From: Ceratotherium simum simum | Lineage: Eukaryota > Chordata > Mammalia > Perissodactyla > Rhinocerotidae | Length of the DNA stretch: 64,000 nt | Assembly: GCF_000283155.1 (NCBI RefSeq) | Contig: NW_004454156.1 | Coordinates: 34,617,498 to 34,681,497 of the forward strand | Direction: 5' to 3' | Shown here: one piece after another, positions 33,563-44,190 of the stretch | How the letters are laid out: the number at the start of each line of letters is the position of its first letter | Position numbering within the stretch: the stretch's first letter is position 1 | The notes under the pieces: model-generated | Told to the model about the DNA's origin: nothing | The model's database searches: none | Seen by the model: the letters and a program-made list of their open reading frames with translations, nothing else | Program-made: the position numbers and the translations under genes

Positions 33563-34010
33563 GGGGCCAGCCCAGTGGTGTAGTGGTTAAGTTTGGGTGC
33601 TCCGCTTCGGCGGCCCTGGGTACACGGGTTTGGATCCTGGGCGCGGACTTATGTACTGCTCATCAAGCTGTGCTGTGGCAGCATCCCACATATAAAAATT
33701 AAAGGAAGATTGGCACAGATGTTAGCTCAGGGACAATCTTCCTCAAGCAAAAAGAGGAGGATTAGGTCCGGCCCAGTGGCGTAGCGGTTAAGTTCACTCA
33801 TTCCGTTTCTGCAGCCCAGGGTTCACTGGTTCAGATCCTGGCCAGGGACCTACTCACCACTCATAAAGCCATGCTGAGGCAGCTTCACACACAGAAGAGC
33901 TACAACTCTACAACTATGATACACAACTATGTACCAGGGCTTTGGGGAGAAAAAAGAAAAAAGAGGAAGATTGGCAACAGATGATAGCTCAAGGCCAATC
34001 TTTCTCACCA
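33563..34010 (+). repeat. ERE SINE, split by a second ERE
   Basis: Head ggggccagcccagtggtgta, tail agatgttagctcagggacaa, then resumed tail ggcaacagatgatagctcaa after the inner copy. Target duplication aaaaaaagggtaatttc at 33546-33562 and 34011-34027, exact. Confidence 0.93.
33764..33957 (+). repeat. ERE SINE inserted in an ERE
   Basis: Head ggtccggcccagtggcgtag, tail accagggctttggggagaaa. Target duplication aaaaagaggaggatt (33749-33763) versus aaaaagaggaagatt (33958-33972), one mismatch. Confidence 0.93.
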
Positions 34011-34027
34011 AAAAAAAGGGTAATTTC

Positions 34028-34275
34028 TTTTTTTTTTTTTTGTGAGGAGGACCAGCCCTGAGCTAACCTCCCATGCCAATCTTCCTCTTTTTTGCTGAGG
34101 AAGACTGGCCCTGGGCTAACAGCCCTGCCCCACCTTCCTCTACCTTATATGGGACGCTGCCACAGCATGGCTTAACAAGCGGTGCGTCAGTGCGCGCCCG
34201 GGATCTGAACTGTCGAACCCTGGGCTGCTGCAGCGGAGCGCGTGCACTTAACTGCTTGCGCCATCAGGCCGGCCC
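34028..34275 (-). repeat. ERE SINE, third copy, opposite strand
   Basis: Poly-T start, ccagccctgagctaacctcc, reversed head, final ggccggccc. It reuses the same target: aagggtaatttc ends at 34027 and aaaggtaatttc is at 34281-34292. Confidence 0.92.
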
Positions 34276-34292
34276 TATGAAAAGGTAATTTC

Positions 34293-34955
34293 TTACTTTG
34301 TCATTCTGATTGTATGTAGTCAACTTTAATAACATTTGTTTTTCATTTCAACACATTTTCTAGAAATTATCTTCATGAAATTTCATTCATTCTACTAGAA
34401 ACAATGTAACACTTTTATATACGTGCATAGATATATATTAGTCAGGACGATTTATATTTGTAACAAAAAATATTTTTTTAAGAATCTAAATAACTATTAT
34501 ACAATTTATAATAATAATGCAAGAAAATATTATGTCTACAGTTGGCTTTTGTTTGGGAAATAGAAGATATGGGAAATCTAACTCAATTTCAGTTTTCATT
34601 AATGTATGTGTGTATTCACTAATGTATATCTAATCTGGAATAAAACATTTTTAGATTCAGTGCTTTTAGAAGCAGATATTATTCATATTAATTTTCTAAA
34701 AGATTATATACTATTGATGGAAAAATATAAGTGCCCACCTCAATAGAACATGAAACAAATCAGTGGAAGAAAAAAAAAGATGTGGGCTCCTCCTCCAGAG
34801 GAATCTATCATCTGTTGGGGGGGATGGGGACACGAAAGACCCCAATGCAGCGAGGAGAACACGGGAGAGACAGGGTGAGCAGATGGGAGAAATGGCCTCT
34901 TGGTGGCTGATTAGGACCCCGGTGAGAGGGCTGGTTTCAGGCTCGAGGAGCAGCT
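34293..34955. other. No feature recognised (A/T-rich)
   Basis: A/T-rich DNA to ~34740, then purine-rich sequence. No exon or repeat family is supported. Confidence 0.35.
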
Positions 34956-34959
34956 CCAC

Positions 34960-35148
34960 TGCTCCCTAGGTGGGTGTCTTGGAGCGAAGTGAGCCTCTGC
35001 TTTCTCATCTATAAAATGGGAATAACAATGTCCTACCTAGAGTTGTTGTGAGGAACAAGTTAGATAATGTTTGTAAAACATGAAGCAGGTGCCTGGCACA
35101 CAGTTAGAACTCAATAAAAACAGCTGGTGTCATTATTATTATTATCAG
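34960..35148 (+). repeat. MIR SINE
   Basis: Sense MIR: ctttctcatctataaaatgg, gagttgttgtgaggaacaag, caggtgcctggcacacagtt, and tcattattattattatc at the end. Confidence 0.88.
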
Positions 35149-35211
35149 GATTCAGGGATAAGACAGCAAGATGAATGGCGGCAGATGCTTGCAAATGTGC
35201 TCTTTTGAGAG

Positions 35212-35425
35212 GGAAGTACAAAGAGCACTGAACCGGGAAAGACCAAGGATGGAGGTCGAGGTTGCTCCCGTGACCCGGGAGTCTTGAGCCAGGAGCTTCT
35301 GTACTCAGTGTCTTGGTTTCTTCGGCTTTAAACGGGATGACGAAGCCTGCGGCTTCTGGGTTTGCGTGAGGCTCAAATCAGATTAGGTAGACAGGTGCCT
35401 TTGTGGGGTGTAAAGAGCCATTCAG
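35212..35425 (+). repeat. MIR SINE
   Basis: Sense MIR: agtacaaagagcactgaacc, agtgtcttggtttcttcggc, tttaaacgggatgacgaagc. Confidence 0.65.
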
Positions 35426-36040
35426 GTGTAAGAGCTCGGCTTCATCATCGCCCAGAGCAGAACGCAGAATGGGGCGATCAGTGGTCTCCGGATGAGTCAC
35501 TGAGGAAATGCACTCGAGTCCCTGTCATCCTGACCCGGCAACAGTCCAGGTGTCCAGGGGTATGGCTATCTGAGGCACAGGGAGCTCGGTGACATGCTGC
35601 AGAGTGGGGTTCCGGGACCAGGACTCCCTGCCTGCAGGCCAGCACATCTGCTGCTCGTCCACCTGCCCCATTCCACTTCAGGGTCAACTGAGCAAGCCGT
35701 CCTCCGTCTCAGAGCAGGCCTGAGCCCACTCACCCCGGCCTGATGCAGGTTATCCTCGAACCTTCTTGCCCGCAGGGCTTGAGGGGTTTTTCAACTTATC
35801 TATTAGTAGCAGACTGTTTGTCCAGAGAGCACGCTACCTGAAAGCCCAATAGACAGGACACCGGAAAGTGGAAACTCCTCACCGTGGCCTCCAAGGCCCT
35901 CCGACCTATCCAGCTCCATGTTGTGCTGGGCCCCCCGCCCCATGCCCACCACCCGCAGCCCCTCAGCCTTGGGAGGCAGAGCTTGTCTCCCTCAGCCCGT
36001 TCCAGGTCTCTAGTTCTCCTCCTCCCTCCCCTGAGGCGGT
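35426..36040. other. No feature recognised
   Basis: About 600 bp of GC-moderate DNA. It may include an L2 body near 35890-36010 (ctccaaggccctccgaccta), which is weak. Confidence 0.35.
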
Positions 36041-36041
36041 G

Positions 36042-36238
36042 TGCCTCGTGCTGAAAAGCAGGGACTCTGGAGTCCAATACTGGCCCCTGCACTTATCTGC
36101 TGTGTGCCCTTAGACCAGTTACTTACCCTCTCTGGGATTCAGTCCTCTGATCTGTGCTATGAGTATGTGATGATAGCTCAATTGCAGGGTTGTGTGAGAA
36201 GTGAATAGGAGTCCACTGAGCTGGCCTATGGCAGCCCC
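36042..36238 (+). repeat. MIR SINE
   Basis: Sense MIR: agcagggactctggagtcca, tctgctgtgtgcccttagac, caattgcagggttgtgtgag. Confidence 0.85.
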
Positions 36239-37215
36239 TGGTCCCCAGGACACACTCTCCAAGCTCACTATTTACTTCACACATGCCGAGGGACACACCC
36301 AGGTGTGGGCCCTCACAGAGGCCTACCCCACAGCTCACTCCCCTGCCCTGCCCTCGCTCACCCACTCACTAAACTTGAATGGAGACCCTCCTCAGTGCCA
36401 GGCTGAGCTGGGCTGGGCGTCATGGAGAGACTCACAGGAACCAGGCAGGGCCCTCCTCTGGGCAGCTCTGAGACAGAAGCCCAGCCTCTGGGCAGGAAGT
36501 CCCAGGAACTTGCTCCCTAACATTCTAGGGTTTGCTGGGGCCTCCTGCCTCGGAGCCTGAAGGGGTCAGGCCTCAGCCCACCAACCCCCAGGTGGCCCTG
36601 TGCAGACTTGAGGGGCCTACTGACAGCACACTCGGTGGGACTGGCAGCCGAAGGCACTGGGGAGCCTGGGAAGGGTGTCTGGGTTCAGACTTCATTTTGC
36701 TCCTCTGGGGCTGCCCCTGTGCTGAGCAAGAAGCATGGCCCCTGGCCTCTTAACGCAGGAATGCAGAGCATTTCTTACCACCACTAAGAAGGAAGGGGCC
36801 AGGCCTCCTCTCCCAAGCCCCAGAAGGATCCAAATTGTTTGCTAAAACCACAGCCCAGGAGAGGTCTGAGGGGAAATGGAGGTCTGGGGCGGGCTGGGGG
36901 CAGAGATCCTGGCTCTGATTACCCCATGGGGGAGGAGGAGCCTGCCCTTAAAAAGGAAAGTTATCCCCGGGGTGGACGGATGGAGGGGAGGCAGGAACAG
37001 AACTCTCCCTCCCACGGCACAGTGCTGGCTCTCAGACCCCGAGGGGTGTGGGTGAAGGATGTGGGCCGGCTGGTCCTCCCCCTCTAGCCTCCTCACCTCC
37101 CAGCCCAGGCCCCTTCTCATCCCAGCTGCCTATTCCCTTGCCTCCACTAAGCCAGCCTTTCCTCTCTTCCCAGACCTTATTTGTCAAATGCCTCATTGTA
37201 GGGCCTCCATTGGCC
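36239..37215. other. No feature recognised
   Basis: Nearly 1 kb of GC-rich DNA without a repeat or an exon with plausible splice sites. Confidence 0.35.
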
Positions 37216-37217
37216 GG

Positions 37218-37400
37218 GCCTAGTCTCAGATAATTCTTTCAGTAACTATTATGCGCCAGGCTCTGCACTTACTAGGCAAGCCGGCGAGGGGGACAGTATG
37301 CCCCATGAGGGCAGGGGCTGCTCCTTATCTTCTGCCGTGTCTCCAGGGCCCAGCCTGGCCACACAGCTGGTCAGATGGGCAGGATTTGTCACAGCTTGGC
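37218..37400 (+). repeat. L2 LINE fragments
   Basis: actattatgcgccaggctct (antisense-like) followed by catgagggcaggggctgctc and tgtctccagggcccagcctg (sense-like). Confidence 0.45.
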
Positions 37401-37744
37401 CTGGCTTTTCCAGTCGCTCCAGGCCCTCTCTGTCCCCCAGAGACCTCCCTGCATCCCAGCTCCAGACTGTACCCCCTCCCCGCTGTACCCATTCCCCAGC
37501 TCTGCTGCCTCCCATCCCTCTCGCCTGTGTTTGCTCAGCTGCCTGCAGGGCCAGCACTGCCCCTCCACCCCGCCCACAGCCAAGGTCAGCGGACCAGCCT
37601 CCCTGCAGACCTGGGCTGACACAGACCCCAGCTGAGGGGCACCTGACCTTCTAGACTATTCCTGGGCTGGCTCTCCTCTGCCTGCCACAACTCCATTCTG
37701 AGTGGCCTCCCAAATACAGACCCCAGAGGCCAATTTCCCTTGGC

Positions 37745-38078
37745 TCCTGTATCATTCAGGTTCAACCAGAGAAACAGAACCAGTAGGATACGTATACACT
37801 GAATGATTGATTGATTGTAAGGAATTGGCTTATGCAACTGTGGGAGCTGGCTAAGCCAGTCTGAAATCTGCAAGGCAGGCCCCCTGGAGGGGCAGGCGGA
37901 ACTCGCAGGCACAGGCTGAAGCTGCTGTCCGCAGGCGGAGTTTCCTCCCATCTCCAGATCCTTCACTTCATCACACCTGCAAAGTTCCTTTTGCCATATA
38001 AAGTAACATATGCACAGATTTCAGGGATTAGGATGTGGATATCTTTAGGAGACCGTTATTCTGCCAACCACAGGCCCC
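37745..38078 (-). repeat. Ancient repeat (class not assigned)
   Basis: aaccagagaaacagaaccag, aaggaattggcttatgcaac, cacacctgcaaagttccttt and ttcagggattaggatgtgga match a common placental repeat that also ends at 24270 and 32020. Confidence 0.6.
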
Positions 38079-38094
38079 GAGGGGCCACCATCTT

Positions 38095-38335
38095 TCCATT
38101 CATTCATTCTCTCATTTTTCCATGCATGATCCACCTACGGGCTAGGCCTGACCTAAGGGCTGGGGCACAACGTGAGGTAGCCTGATACCCTGCCCTCGAG
38201 GGAGGCCACCACACAGAAACAGACGATTGTGATACAGAGACAAGTGACATGACGGAGGTCGAGGTTCAAAGGACTTGGGTGACGTGGTGGGCGGTGAGAT
38301 CCGAGAAGGGAGGAAGGGAAGGCTGGCTTGTGTGG
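38095..38335 (-). repeat. L2 LINE fragment
   Basis: Antisense L2: attcattcattctctcattt, accctgccctcgagggaggc, ccacacagaaacagacgatt. Confidence 0.65.
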
Positions 38336-38935
38336 AGGGAGGAGGGCGTCTCGTGGAGCCTCTCATCCTGGGGACCCTTCCCCCGGGGTCTGTGGAGACA
38401 GGTGCTGTGCCAGGGCGTGAGGGAAGCCACAAGTAGATGTGGTGCCCTCTCTGCAGTCAGATTACTCTGCCCCTTTACAGCAGGAGGAGAGGGAAGCTTG
38501 TGATATTGAAACAAACACAGATCTACTAGGGAGTGGGAGGCATAATTCACAAGGTTTCTCAGGAAAGCAAGGATGACCTGAAGGAACCGTTGAGTGGGCC
38601 TCTGCTTCAGTTCCTGGACCCGCCCTCTGCCTCCAGCCCAGCCAGCTCCGGGTTCCACAAGCTCCTTTTACAGGCAGGCGCTGGGGTGGCTTTGAGAAGC
38701 GCTGGTGGGGCGGAGGTTCAGGCTGGACTAGAAGACTGGCATGCGTCTGCTCAGTTATTCACCCCGCAGACGGTGGCAGAGAGGCCCAGCCAGGTTGTGC
38801 CTGTCCAGGGGCACACCCAAGGGTGGGGCGCTGCCAAGGGCCGCGTGGGTGGGGCCTATAAAGGCCTTCCCTCCCACCAGCCTTGCTTTCACGAGCTTCC
38901 TCCAGCTCCTAAGTGCTGGGGACACGAGAGAGGAC
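38336..38935. other. No gene or repeat recognised
   Basis: GC-rich single-copy-looking DNA around the TATA-like motif. The long frame at 38533-39000 has no family resemblance. Confidence 0.35.
38855..38864 (+). promoter_or_regulatory. TATA-box-like motif in GC-rich context
   Basis: cctataaagg preceded by ggtggggcgctgccaagg and gtgggtgggg (CACCC/GC-box-like). No recognised exon follows. Confidence 0.2.
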
Positions 38936-38939
38936 CAGG

Positions 38940-39062
38940 GTGGCCTGTGAAAGCAGACCCTGGGTTCGAATCCAGCCTCCAAACACTTAAAGCCGAGTGA
39001 ACGAGGGCAAGTCTCCTTTCCTCCTCTGTCAAGTTAGGGTAAGCCCCTCCCCTCCTTCCTGG
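38940..39062 (+). repeat. MIR SINE fragment
   Basis: Sense MIR: agaccctgggttcgaatcca, gtctcctttcctcctctgtc. Confidence 0.65.
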
Positions 39063-39174
39063 CTGACAGCCATCGGCTCAGGAGAAATCCTGCCCACAGT
39101 TACAAAGCCCCGGTTACTTAATCTCCTGTTGCAATTAACCACATCCGCAGCCCTTCGAGAAAAATCTCCAGGAA

Positions 39175-39252
39175 AGCAGCGACTATCTGCCTGTTTACAA
39201 CAGTGTCCCCAGTGTCTCCCACAGGGTCTGGCATGTGGTGGGAGCACAATAA
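39175..39252 (+). repeat. L2 LINE 3' end
   Basis: Sense L2: cccagtgtctcccacagggt, ctggcatgtggtgggagcac, aataaatac. Confidence 0.7.
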
Positions 39253-39258
39253 ATACCC

Positions 39259-39288
39259 TCCTTCCTTCCTTCCTTTCTTTCTTCACAC
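39259..39288 (+). repeat. (TTCC)n microsatellite
   Basis: ccttccttccttcctttctt; short imperfect tetranucleotide run. Confidence 0.85.
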
Positions 39289-39334
39289 AGCATATGTTAA
39301 TCAGTCTACAAGGTGGTGGGCAGGTACTAGACTG

Positions 39335-39462
39335 AGATTTAGGCATACCTTTCTTCACTTTACAGCTGAGGAAGGGAGACTCAGAGAGGTTAAGTGACTT
39401 GCCCAAGGTCACACAGCAGGTAACTGACTGAGCCAATATTTGGACCTAGTTCTTCCACCTGA
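39335..39462 (-). repeat. MIR SINE
   Basis: Antisense MIR: tacagctgaggaagggagac, taagtgacttgcccaaggtc, acacagcaggtaactgac. Confidence 0.85.
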
Positions 39463-39775
39463 CTTTTTCCACTTGACCAGAAGTGTTGAAGTGTGGAGGT
39501 GTGGAGGCAAGGAAAGGGGGTGGCCTATTGGTGAGGCAGCCAGAACAGCAGGAGTTGGGCTGGGAGAAATGGGCTGGGGCAGGGTCATGATGTGCATCAA
39601 AGGTCAAGCCAAGGGACCAGTGAGCATTTGGCCTTCATCCCGTGGGCCAGAGGGATGGGGAGTTTGCCCCTGCTTTGGGATCTTGTAAACTAAAGTGTCC
39701 TCAGGGAGAGGGCTTGTCACAAGCACGGTTTTCTCACCTGAACAATGGCACAAACATATTGCTAAGTGTGATAAT
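39463..39775. other. No confident feature
   Basis: Possible L2 body traces (tgagcatttggccttcatcc). Not bounded. Confidence 0.3.
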
Positions 39776-39777
39776 CC

Positions 39778-40045
39778 CGGTGGAAAGAGTTGAGCCTTGG
39801 GGTCAAACATATCTGGGTTAAAATCCCAGCGCTGCCACTGTGCGGTTGGGGGATCTTGGCAAATGATGACATTATTTACCTTTCCTGGGCCTCGGTGTCC
39901 GGCTGGGGGAATGGGACTTGTCACGCTCACCTTGCAGGGCCCCCGGGAGGCTCACGAGGGACACGTTACATAACACCCAGCACATATACGCGCCTGACAG
40001 CAGTAGCCGCTATTATTATTCTTGTTATATTATTATTATTACTAT
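39778..40045 (+). repeat. MIR SINE, near full length
   Basis: Sense MIR: gagttgagccttggggtcaa, gttaaaatcccagcgctgcc, cctgggcctcggtgtccggc, with an imperfect attattatt run at the end. Confidence 0.8.
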
Positions 40046-40264
40046 TAGCTGGGCCTTCTGGGGGTCAAGCCCAGCACTGAATACCCCCTGGCCAGGGAGC
40101 AGGGCCCCAGGTGTCCTGTGGGCCAGCATGTCCCTACAGGAGAACTCGGGGCCCTTTGTTTCTGGTTTCCCGAGTGTCTGTGTGTGTTCCACAAGCTTAG
40201 GCTCAGAACAGCTGCTGTTGACCCCCAGGAGTACATCATACTGAGGAGCATGAGAAAAAACTGA

Positions 40265-40392
40265 CTGGGAGACAGGAGACCCAGGGCCTAGCCCCAGCTC
40301 TGCTCTGACTTGCTGTGTGATCTTGCGTGAGTCATTCCCCTCTCTGGGCCTCAAACAAGGCAGGATGACTCTTAAGAGCCTTTCATTTCTTA
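40265..40392 (+). repeat. MIR SINE fragment
   Basis: Sense MIR: ctagccccagctctgctctg, cttgctgtgtgatcttgcgt, tctctgggcctcaaacaagg. Confidence 0.8.
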
Positions 40393-40561
40393 TCTCAGTA
40401 ACTGAGGCCTGGAGATGGAAATCCAGCATGGGAAATCCAAACCCTGGCACATGCAGGGTCCTATTCAGAATAAGGCCAGGGAACGGATACCCACCAGGTC
40501 CAGGCACCCGATTCCTGAGGCCCCCAAAGATTTAATTATAAGGTGTTCCCACATAATACAG

Positions 40562-40750
40562 TGAGGGGGGCCAGATTTAGGGACGCTTGGTTAAGTTTGA
40601 ATTTCTGATCAAGAACAAACAGTTTTTTTAGTATAAGTATGTCCCAAATATTGTACGGGACAAACTTATACTAAAAAATTATTTGTTCTTTATCTGAAGC
40701 TCAAATAATTTGAATTTAACTGGGCGTCCTGTATTTTATCTGACAACCTT
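40562..40750. mobile_element. Palindromic DNA element (hairpin-forming MITE-like)
   Basis: Left arm 40591-40645 and right arm 40657-40720 are near-complementary around an 11-base loop. Key paired pieces are tttagtataagt with acttatactaaa and tgtccc with gggaca. Outer ends read ccagatttagggacg and cgtcctgtattttatctgac. I recognise this as a widespread non-autonomous mammalian element but am not certain of its name. Confidence 0.75.
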
Positions 40751-41062
40751 AAATGCAGCCAAAGAAAAAACCACGAGGAAGTTCTTTATGCGCTAATACG
40801 AAATGCTCTCAAAGGTGTTAAGGGAAAAAGCAAAGTGAAGAACAGTGTGGATGATGTGCTTCCCTGTATCAAAAAGGAGAAAAGAACACAGGAAGGATGT
40901 ATGTGGAACCAACTGGAAACTCAGGCCGTTGCCAGGGAGGGGTCTGGGGGACAGGCACCGGTGGAGGAGGGGGCGCCCAACTTTGACTGTGCCTCCTTTG
41001 TACCTTCTGAATTTTGTACTGTATGATTGTTTTATCCAGGCAAAAAAATAAGTAAATGAGGA
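40751..41062 (+). repeat. L1-type LINE 3' fragment (old)
   Basis: gcaaagtgaagaacagtgtg, gtttccctgtatcaaaaagg-like text, ttgccagggaggggtctggg and ttctgaattttgtactgtat fit the 3' end of an old L1/HAL1 element. Confidence 0.55.
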
Positions 41063-41545
41063 ACATAATCAGGCAGTTCTGCCCTGACCCAGCTCCTGCA
41101 CCCTTAACCTCCTGCATTCTAGAAATACTCCAGGGCTTGTGTTATCCCTATCGAAATTCCTTTAGGCCTCTGACTCCTGTCTCAGCCTCTCTGCAGCATC
41201 CCCTGGCCTGCAGGGGTGGGGTGAGTCATAGCCACCCCCGACCAGCTGTTTGCCATCTGCAGGCCTCCCTCGGGAAGAGCCGCTTCCAGCTGTGGCCCCA
41301 TCTCTGCAGACTCCGGTGCCCCTTTCATCTCTTTCCCGTCTCTCCCCTTAGACTGTAATTCAACCCCCATTTATTGGGGCTGCCAGGCACCGTGCTAGGA
41401 CAGTGAAAACCTCCCGACAAATCTGAAAGGGAAGGCTTACTAGAGCAAGGGGAGAAGTGTGGGGGTGCGGAGGAATTCTATATGTCAGTCTGCTGGGAGG
41501 TGGCACCTTGAAAAAAGTGCTCTTCTGAGCAAAGCCAGGGTCTTT
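41063..41545. other. No confident feature
   Basis: C-rich single-copy-looking DNA with a short antisense L2 trace near 41355-41410 (caggcaccgtgctaggac). Confidence 0.35.
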
Positions 41546-41549
41546 GGGA

Positions 41550-41705
41550 ATTTATCAGTGGGTCTTTATTGAGCAAAATGATGTGTAGGGCTCAGGGCCG
41601 AAGGCAGAACAAGAAGGCGCAAACACAGAGGTCTTCCCTTAAAGAACATAGTCATGCAGGGGGAAAATAGCACATCTCACAGAAGGCTGTGGGAACAAGT
41701 CCAGC
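41550..41705 (-). repeat. L2 LINE fragment
   Basis: Antisense L2-like: tttattgagcaaaatgatgt, cttcccttaaagaacatagt. Confidence 0.5.
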
Positions 41706-41829
41706 AGGATGTGCCTCATGACCATATCCGGGGGACAGGCAGGGCTGCTAAGGGGTCCAGACGATGGTTATCAGGGTAGTGTGGGAAGGGCCCTTACACA
41801 TCCTTACAGCTCACTCTCTTTTTTCAGGC

Positions 41830-41948
41830 AAGGCTTCAGGCCCAGAGAGGGTCAGAGAATTATCCAGGTCACACAGCGAGTCAGTGGCAAAGCCAGGACC
41901 AGACCCCCGCCCCTGACTCCCAGCCCAGTGCTCTCTACACAGCCCCCA
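41830..41948 (-). repeat. MIR SINE fragment
   Basis: Antisense MIR: atccaggtcacacagcgagt, cagtggcaaagccaggacca. Confidence 0.7.
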
Positions 41949-42177
41949 CTGCCTCCCCCAGGGCTGGGAGCTCAGGCTGGCATCAAGGAAAGTTTCCAGA
42001 AGCAGGGATTGCCAGGCACTCTGACCCCAGGCAGTCCTGGCAGGTGGCAGACAGTTGGCACAAGGTGCTGTCCCTGGAAGGGACCTGAGTACTTTGTCAC
42101 TGGGGTGACTTCGCCCTGGTTGGGCTCAGCTCGCAGCAGCCCACAGGGCAGTTTGGGGAGGAGAGGCCACCTGATAA

Positions 42178-42332
42178 AGTTTATCTCATGTCATCCTCCC
42201 AGTGGAACCAGAGGCGGGAATCATGCTGGTTTACAGGTAAGCAAATGAAGGCTAAGGGAAATGAAGTGACTTGCCCAAGGTGCCCAGGCAGTGACGACCC
42301 AGCCATAGCAGCGCACTGTGCTGTCTCCACGA
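42178..42332 (-). repeat. MIR SINE
   Basis: Antisense MIR: tttacaggtaagcaaatgaa, gaagtgacttgcccaaggtg. Confidence 0.75.
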
Positions 42333-42690
42333 GAACCTTCTGCCTGCACTTGGGAAGTCCTCAGCCCTCCCGCCAACACACACACACATGTCCTCCAGAC
42401 ATTCCTGACAGGTGCCTGAAACCCCGCCTTGAACTCTCTTTCTTCCTGGTTACCCCAAACATGCCCTTAAAAGGAGCAGGTAACCCCTAAAGACACTATC
42501 AGTCATTTACACTTGAGTGTAAATTAGTTATCAGACCCTGAGACTGGAGCTGAAGGCAGGGCCCTGCTCCAAATGATGCATGACCGGTAAGCAGGGAGAG
42601 TCATGGGCAGGGGCTGTGCCCTGGGAGCAGCTGGGTGGAGCTTCCCCTGAAGGCCCTGGGCCCGGTGTCCAGGCTGCACTGTGATGGGAG
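42333..42690. other. No feature recognised
   Basis: Mixed GC-rich DNA. The 22-bp stretch at 42508-42529 contains two acttgagtgtaaat-like pieces only. Confidence 0.3.
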
Positions 42691-42694
42691 GTGC

Positions 42695-42860
42695 CAAAGG
42701 TGGAGGCGCACGGTGATGTGGAAAGAGCACTGATTGCTTGGGTTCCAACCCGAGCCGCACCCCCTCTTACCTGCGTGGCCTTAGGCAAGCCACTCCCCTC
42801 CCTGAGCCTCGCACCACACCTGTGCAGTGAGGATGCTTCTACTGTATCTTCCTTGCAAGT
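42695..42860 (+). repeat. MIR SINE
   Basis: Sense MIR: gtgatgtggaaagagcactg, gcttgggttccaacccgagc, ctgcgtggccttaggcaagc. Confidence 0.8.
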
Positions 42861-43017
42861 GGGGTGCTTGAGAAGATGCTCCACCCCTGGGTTGGACAGA
42901 GGGTGCCCAGAAGGAAGAGAAGAGTTGGCATCCAGGGGCAAGGTCGGGGCTCAGGGCTCTGAGCTGTCTCCAATGACCGGTCCCGTGAATGTGGAAGTCG
43001 CCGGCTAGATGCGTGGT

Positions 43018-43138
43018 GGTGAGTGCTTCTTCACACTCCAGCCACTCTGTTCAGAGCTTCACATGAACTGTCTCACGTAATCTTCCCCACCAGCCTATGA
43101 AGAAGGTTATCAATACCCCCATTTACAGGGAAGGGACC
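43018..43138 (-). repeat. MIR SINE fragment
   Basis: Antisense MIR: cttcacatgaactgtctcac, caatacccccatttacaggg. Confidence 0.75.
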
Positions 43139-43229
43139 TGTGGCAGACAGAATAATAGTCCCCCAAAATGTCATGTTCCAATCCCTGGAATTGTGAATGT
43201 TACCTTACGTGGCAAAAAGGACTTTGCAG

Positions 43230-43417
43230 GGACTGGCCCCGTGGCATAGTAGCTGAGTTTGGCATGCTCCGCTTCGGCGGCCCAGGTTCATGGGTTTGGA
43301 TCCTGGGCCTGGACCTACACCACTCATCAGCCATGCTGTGGAGGCGTCCCACATACAACATAGAGGAAGACTGGCACAGATGTTAGCTCAGGGCCAACCT
43401 CCCTCAGCAAGAAAAAA
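43230..43417 (+). repeat. ERE SINE inserted in a MaLR LTR
   Basis: Head ggactggccccgtggcatag, tail agatgttagctcagggccaa, A-rich end. Exact 16-bp target duplication aaaaaggactttgcag at 43214-43229 and 43418-43433. Confidence 0.96.
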
Positions 43418-43534
43418 AAAAAGGACTTTGCAGATATGAATTTGAAAAGGATCTTCAGTTGGGGAGATTATTCTGGGTTATCCGAGGGAGGCTGATGTAA
43501 TGACAAAGCCCCTAATGACAGGGAGGCAGAGGGT

Positions 43535-43898
43535 CACTGTCTTAGTCTGTTCAGGCTGCTATAACAAAATACAGACGGGGTGGCTTACAAACAACACAAA
43601 TTTAGTTCTCACAGTTCTGGAGGCTGGAAGTCTGAGATCAAGGTGCCAGCCTGGTCACTTTCTACTGAGGGTCCTGTTCCTGGTTCACAGCTGACACCAT
43701 CTCACTGTGTCCTCACACGGTGGAAGGGGCAAAGGAACTCTCTGGAGGATCTTTTATAAGGCACTCATCCCATCATGAGGGCTCTACCCTCATAACATAA
43801 GCACTTCCCAAAGGCCACACCTCCTAATACCTTCACCTTTGGGGCTTAGGATTTCAACCTATGATCTTTGGGGGGACACAGACATTCAGACCACAGCA
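43535..43898 (-). mobile_element. MaLR LTR (MST/MLT1-type) nested in another MaLR LTR
   Basis: Antisense: cttagtctgttcaggctgct, tctcacagttctggaggctg, ctgtgtcctcacacggtgga, cacctcctaataccttcacc, ggggggacacagacattcag. About 360 bp, the usual solo-LTR length. Confidence 0.85.
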
Positions 43899-44190
43899 GT
43901 CAGAGAGGAGATGTGATGATGGGAGCAGGGATTGGAGTGATGTGCTTTGAAGATGGAGGATGGGGCCCCCAGCCAAGGAGTGTGGACAGCCTCCAGAAGT
44001 CAGAAAAGACAAGTAAACGGATTTGCACCTGGAGCCTCCAGAAAGAACACAACCCTGCTGACCCCTTGATTTTAGCTCTCTAAGATTCATTTTGGATTTC
44101 TGACCTCCCGAATTGTAGGAGAATAAATTTGTCTTATTTTAAGCCACTAAATTGGTGGTAATTTGTTACAGCAGCCGTAGAAAATTCATC

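Larger units (their letters stand above)
43143..44190 (+). mobile_element. MaLR LTR (MLT1-type), carrying two nested insertions
   Basis: Outer element: tggcagacagaataatagtc, tggaattgtgaatgttacct, gattattctgggttatccga, then ggagatgtgatgatgggagc, ctgctgaccccttgatttta, ataaatttgtcttattttaa, gtggtaatttgttacagcag. It is interrupted by the ERE at 43230-43417 and the opposite-strand MaLR LTR at 43535-43898. No viral genes. Confidence 0.8.
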
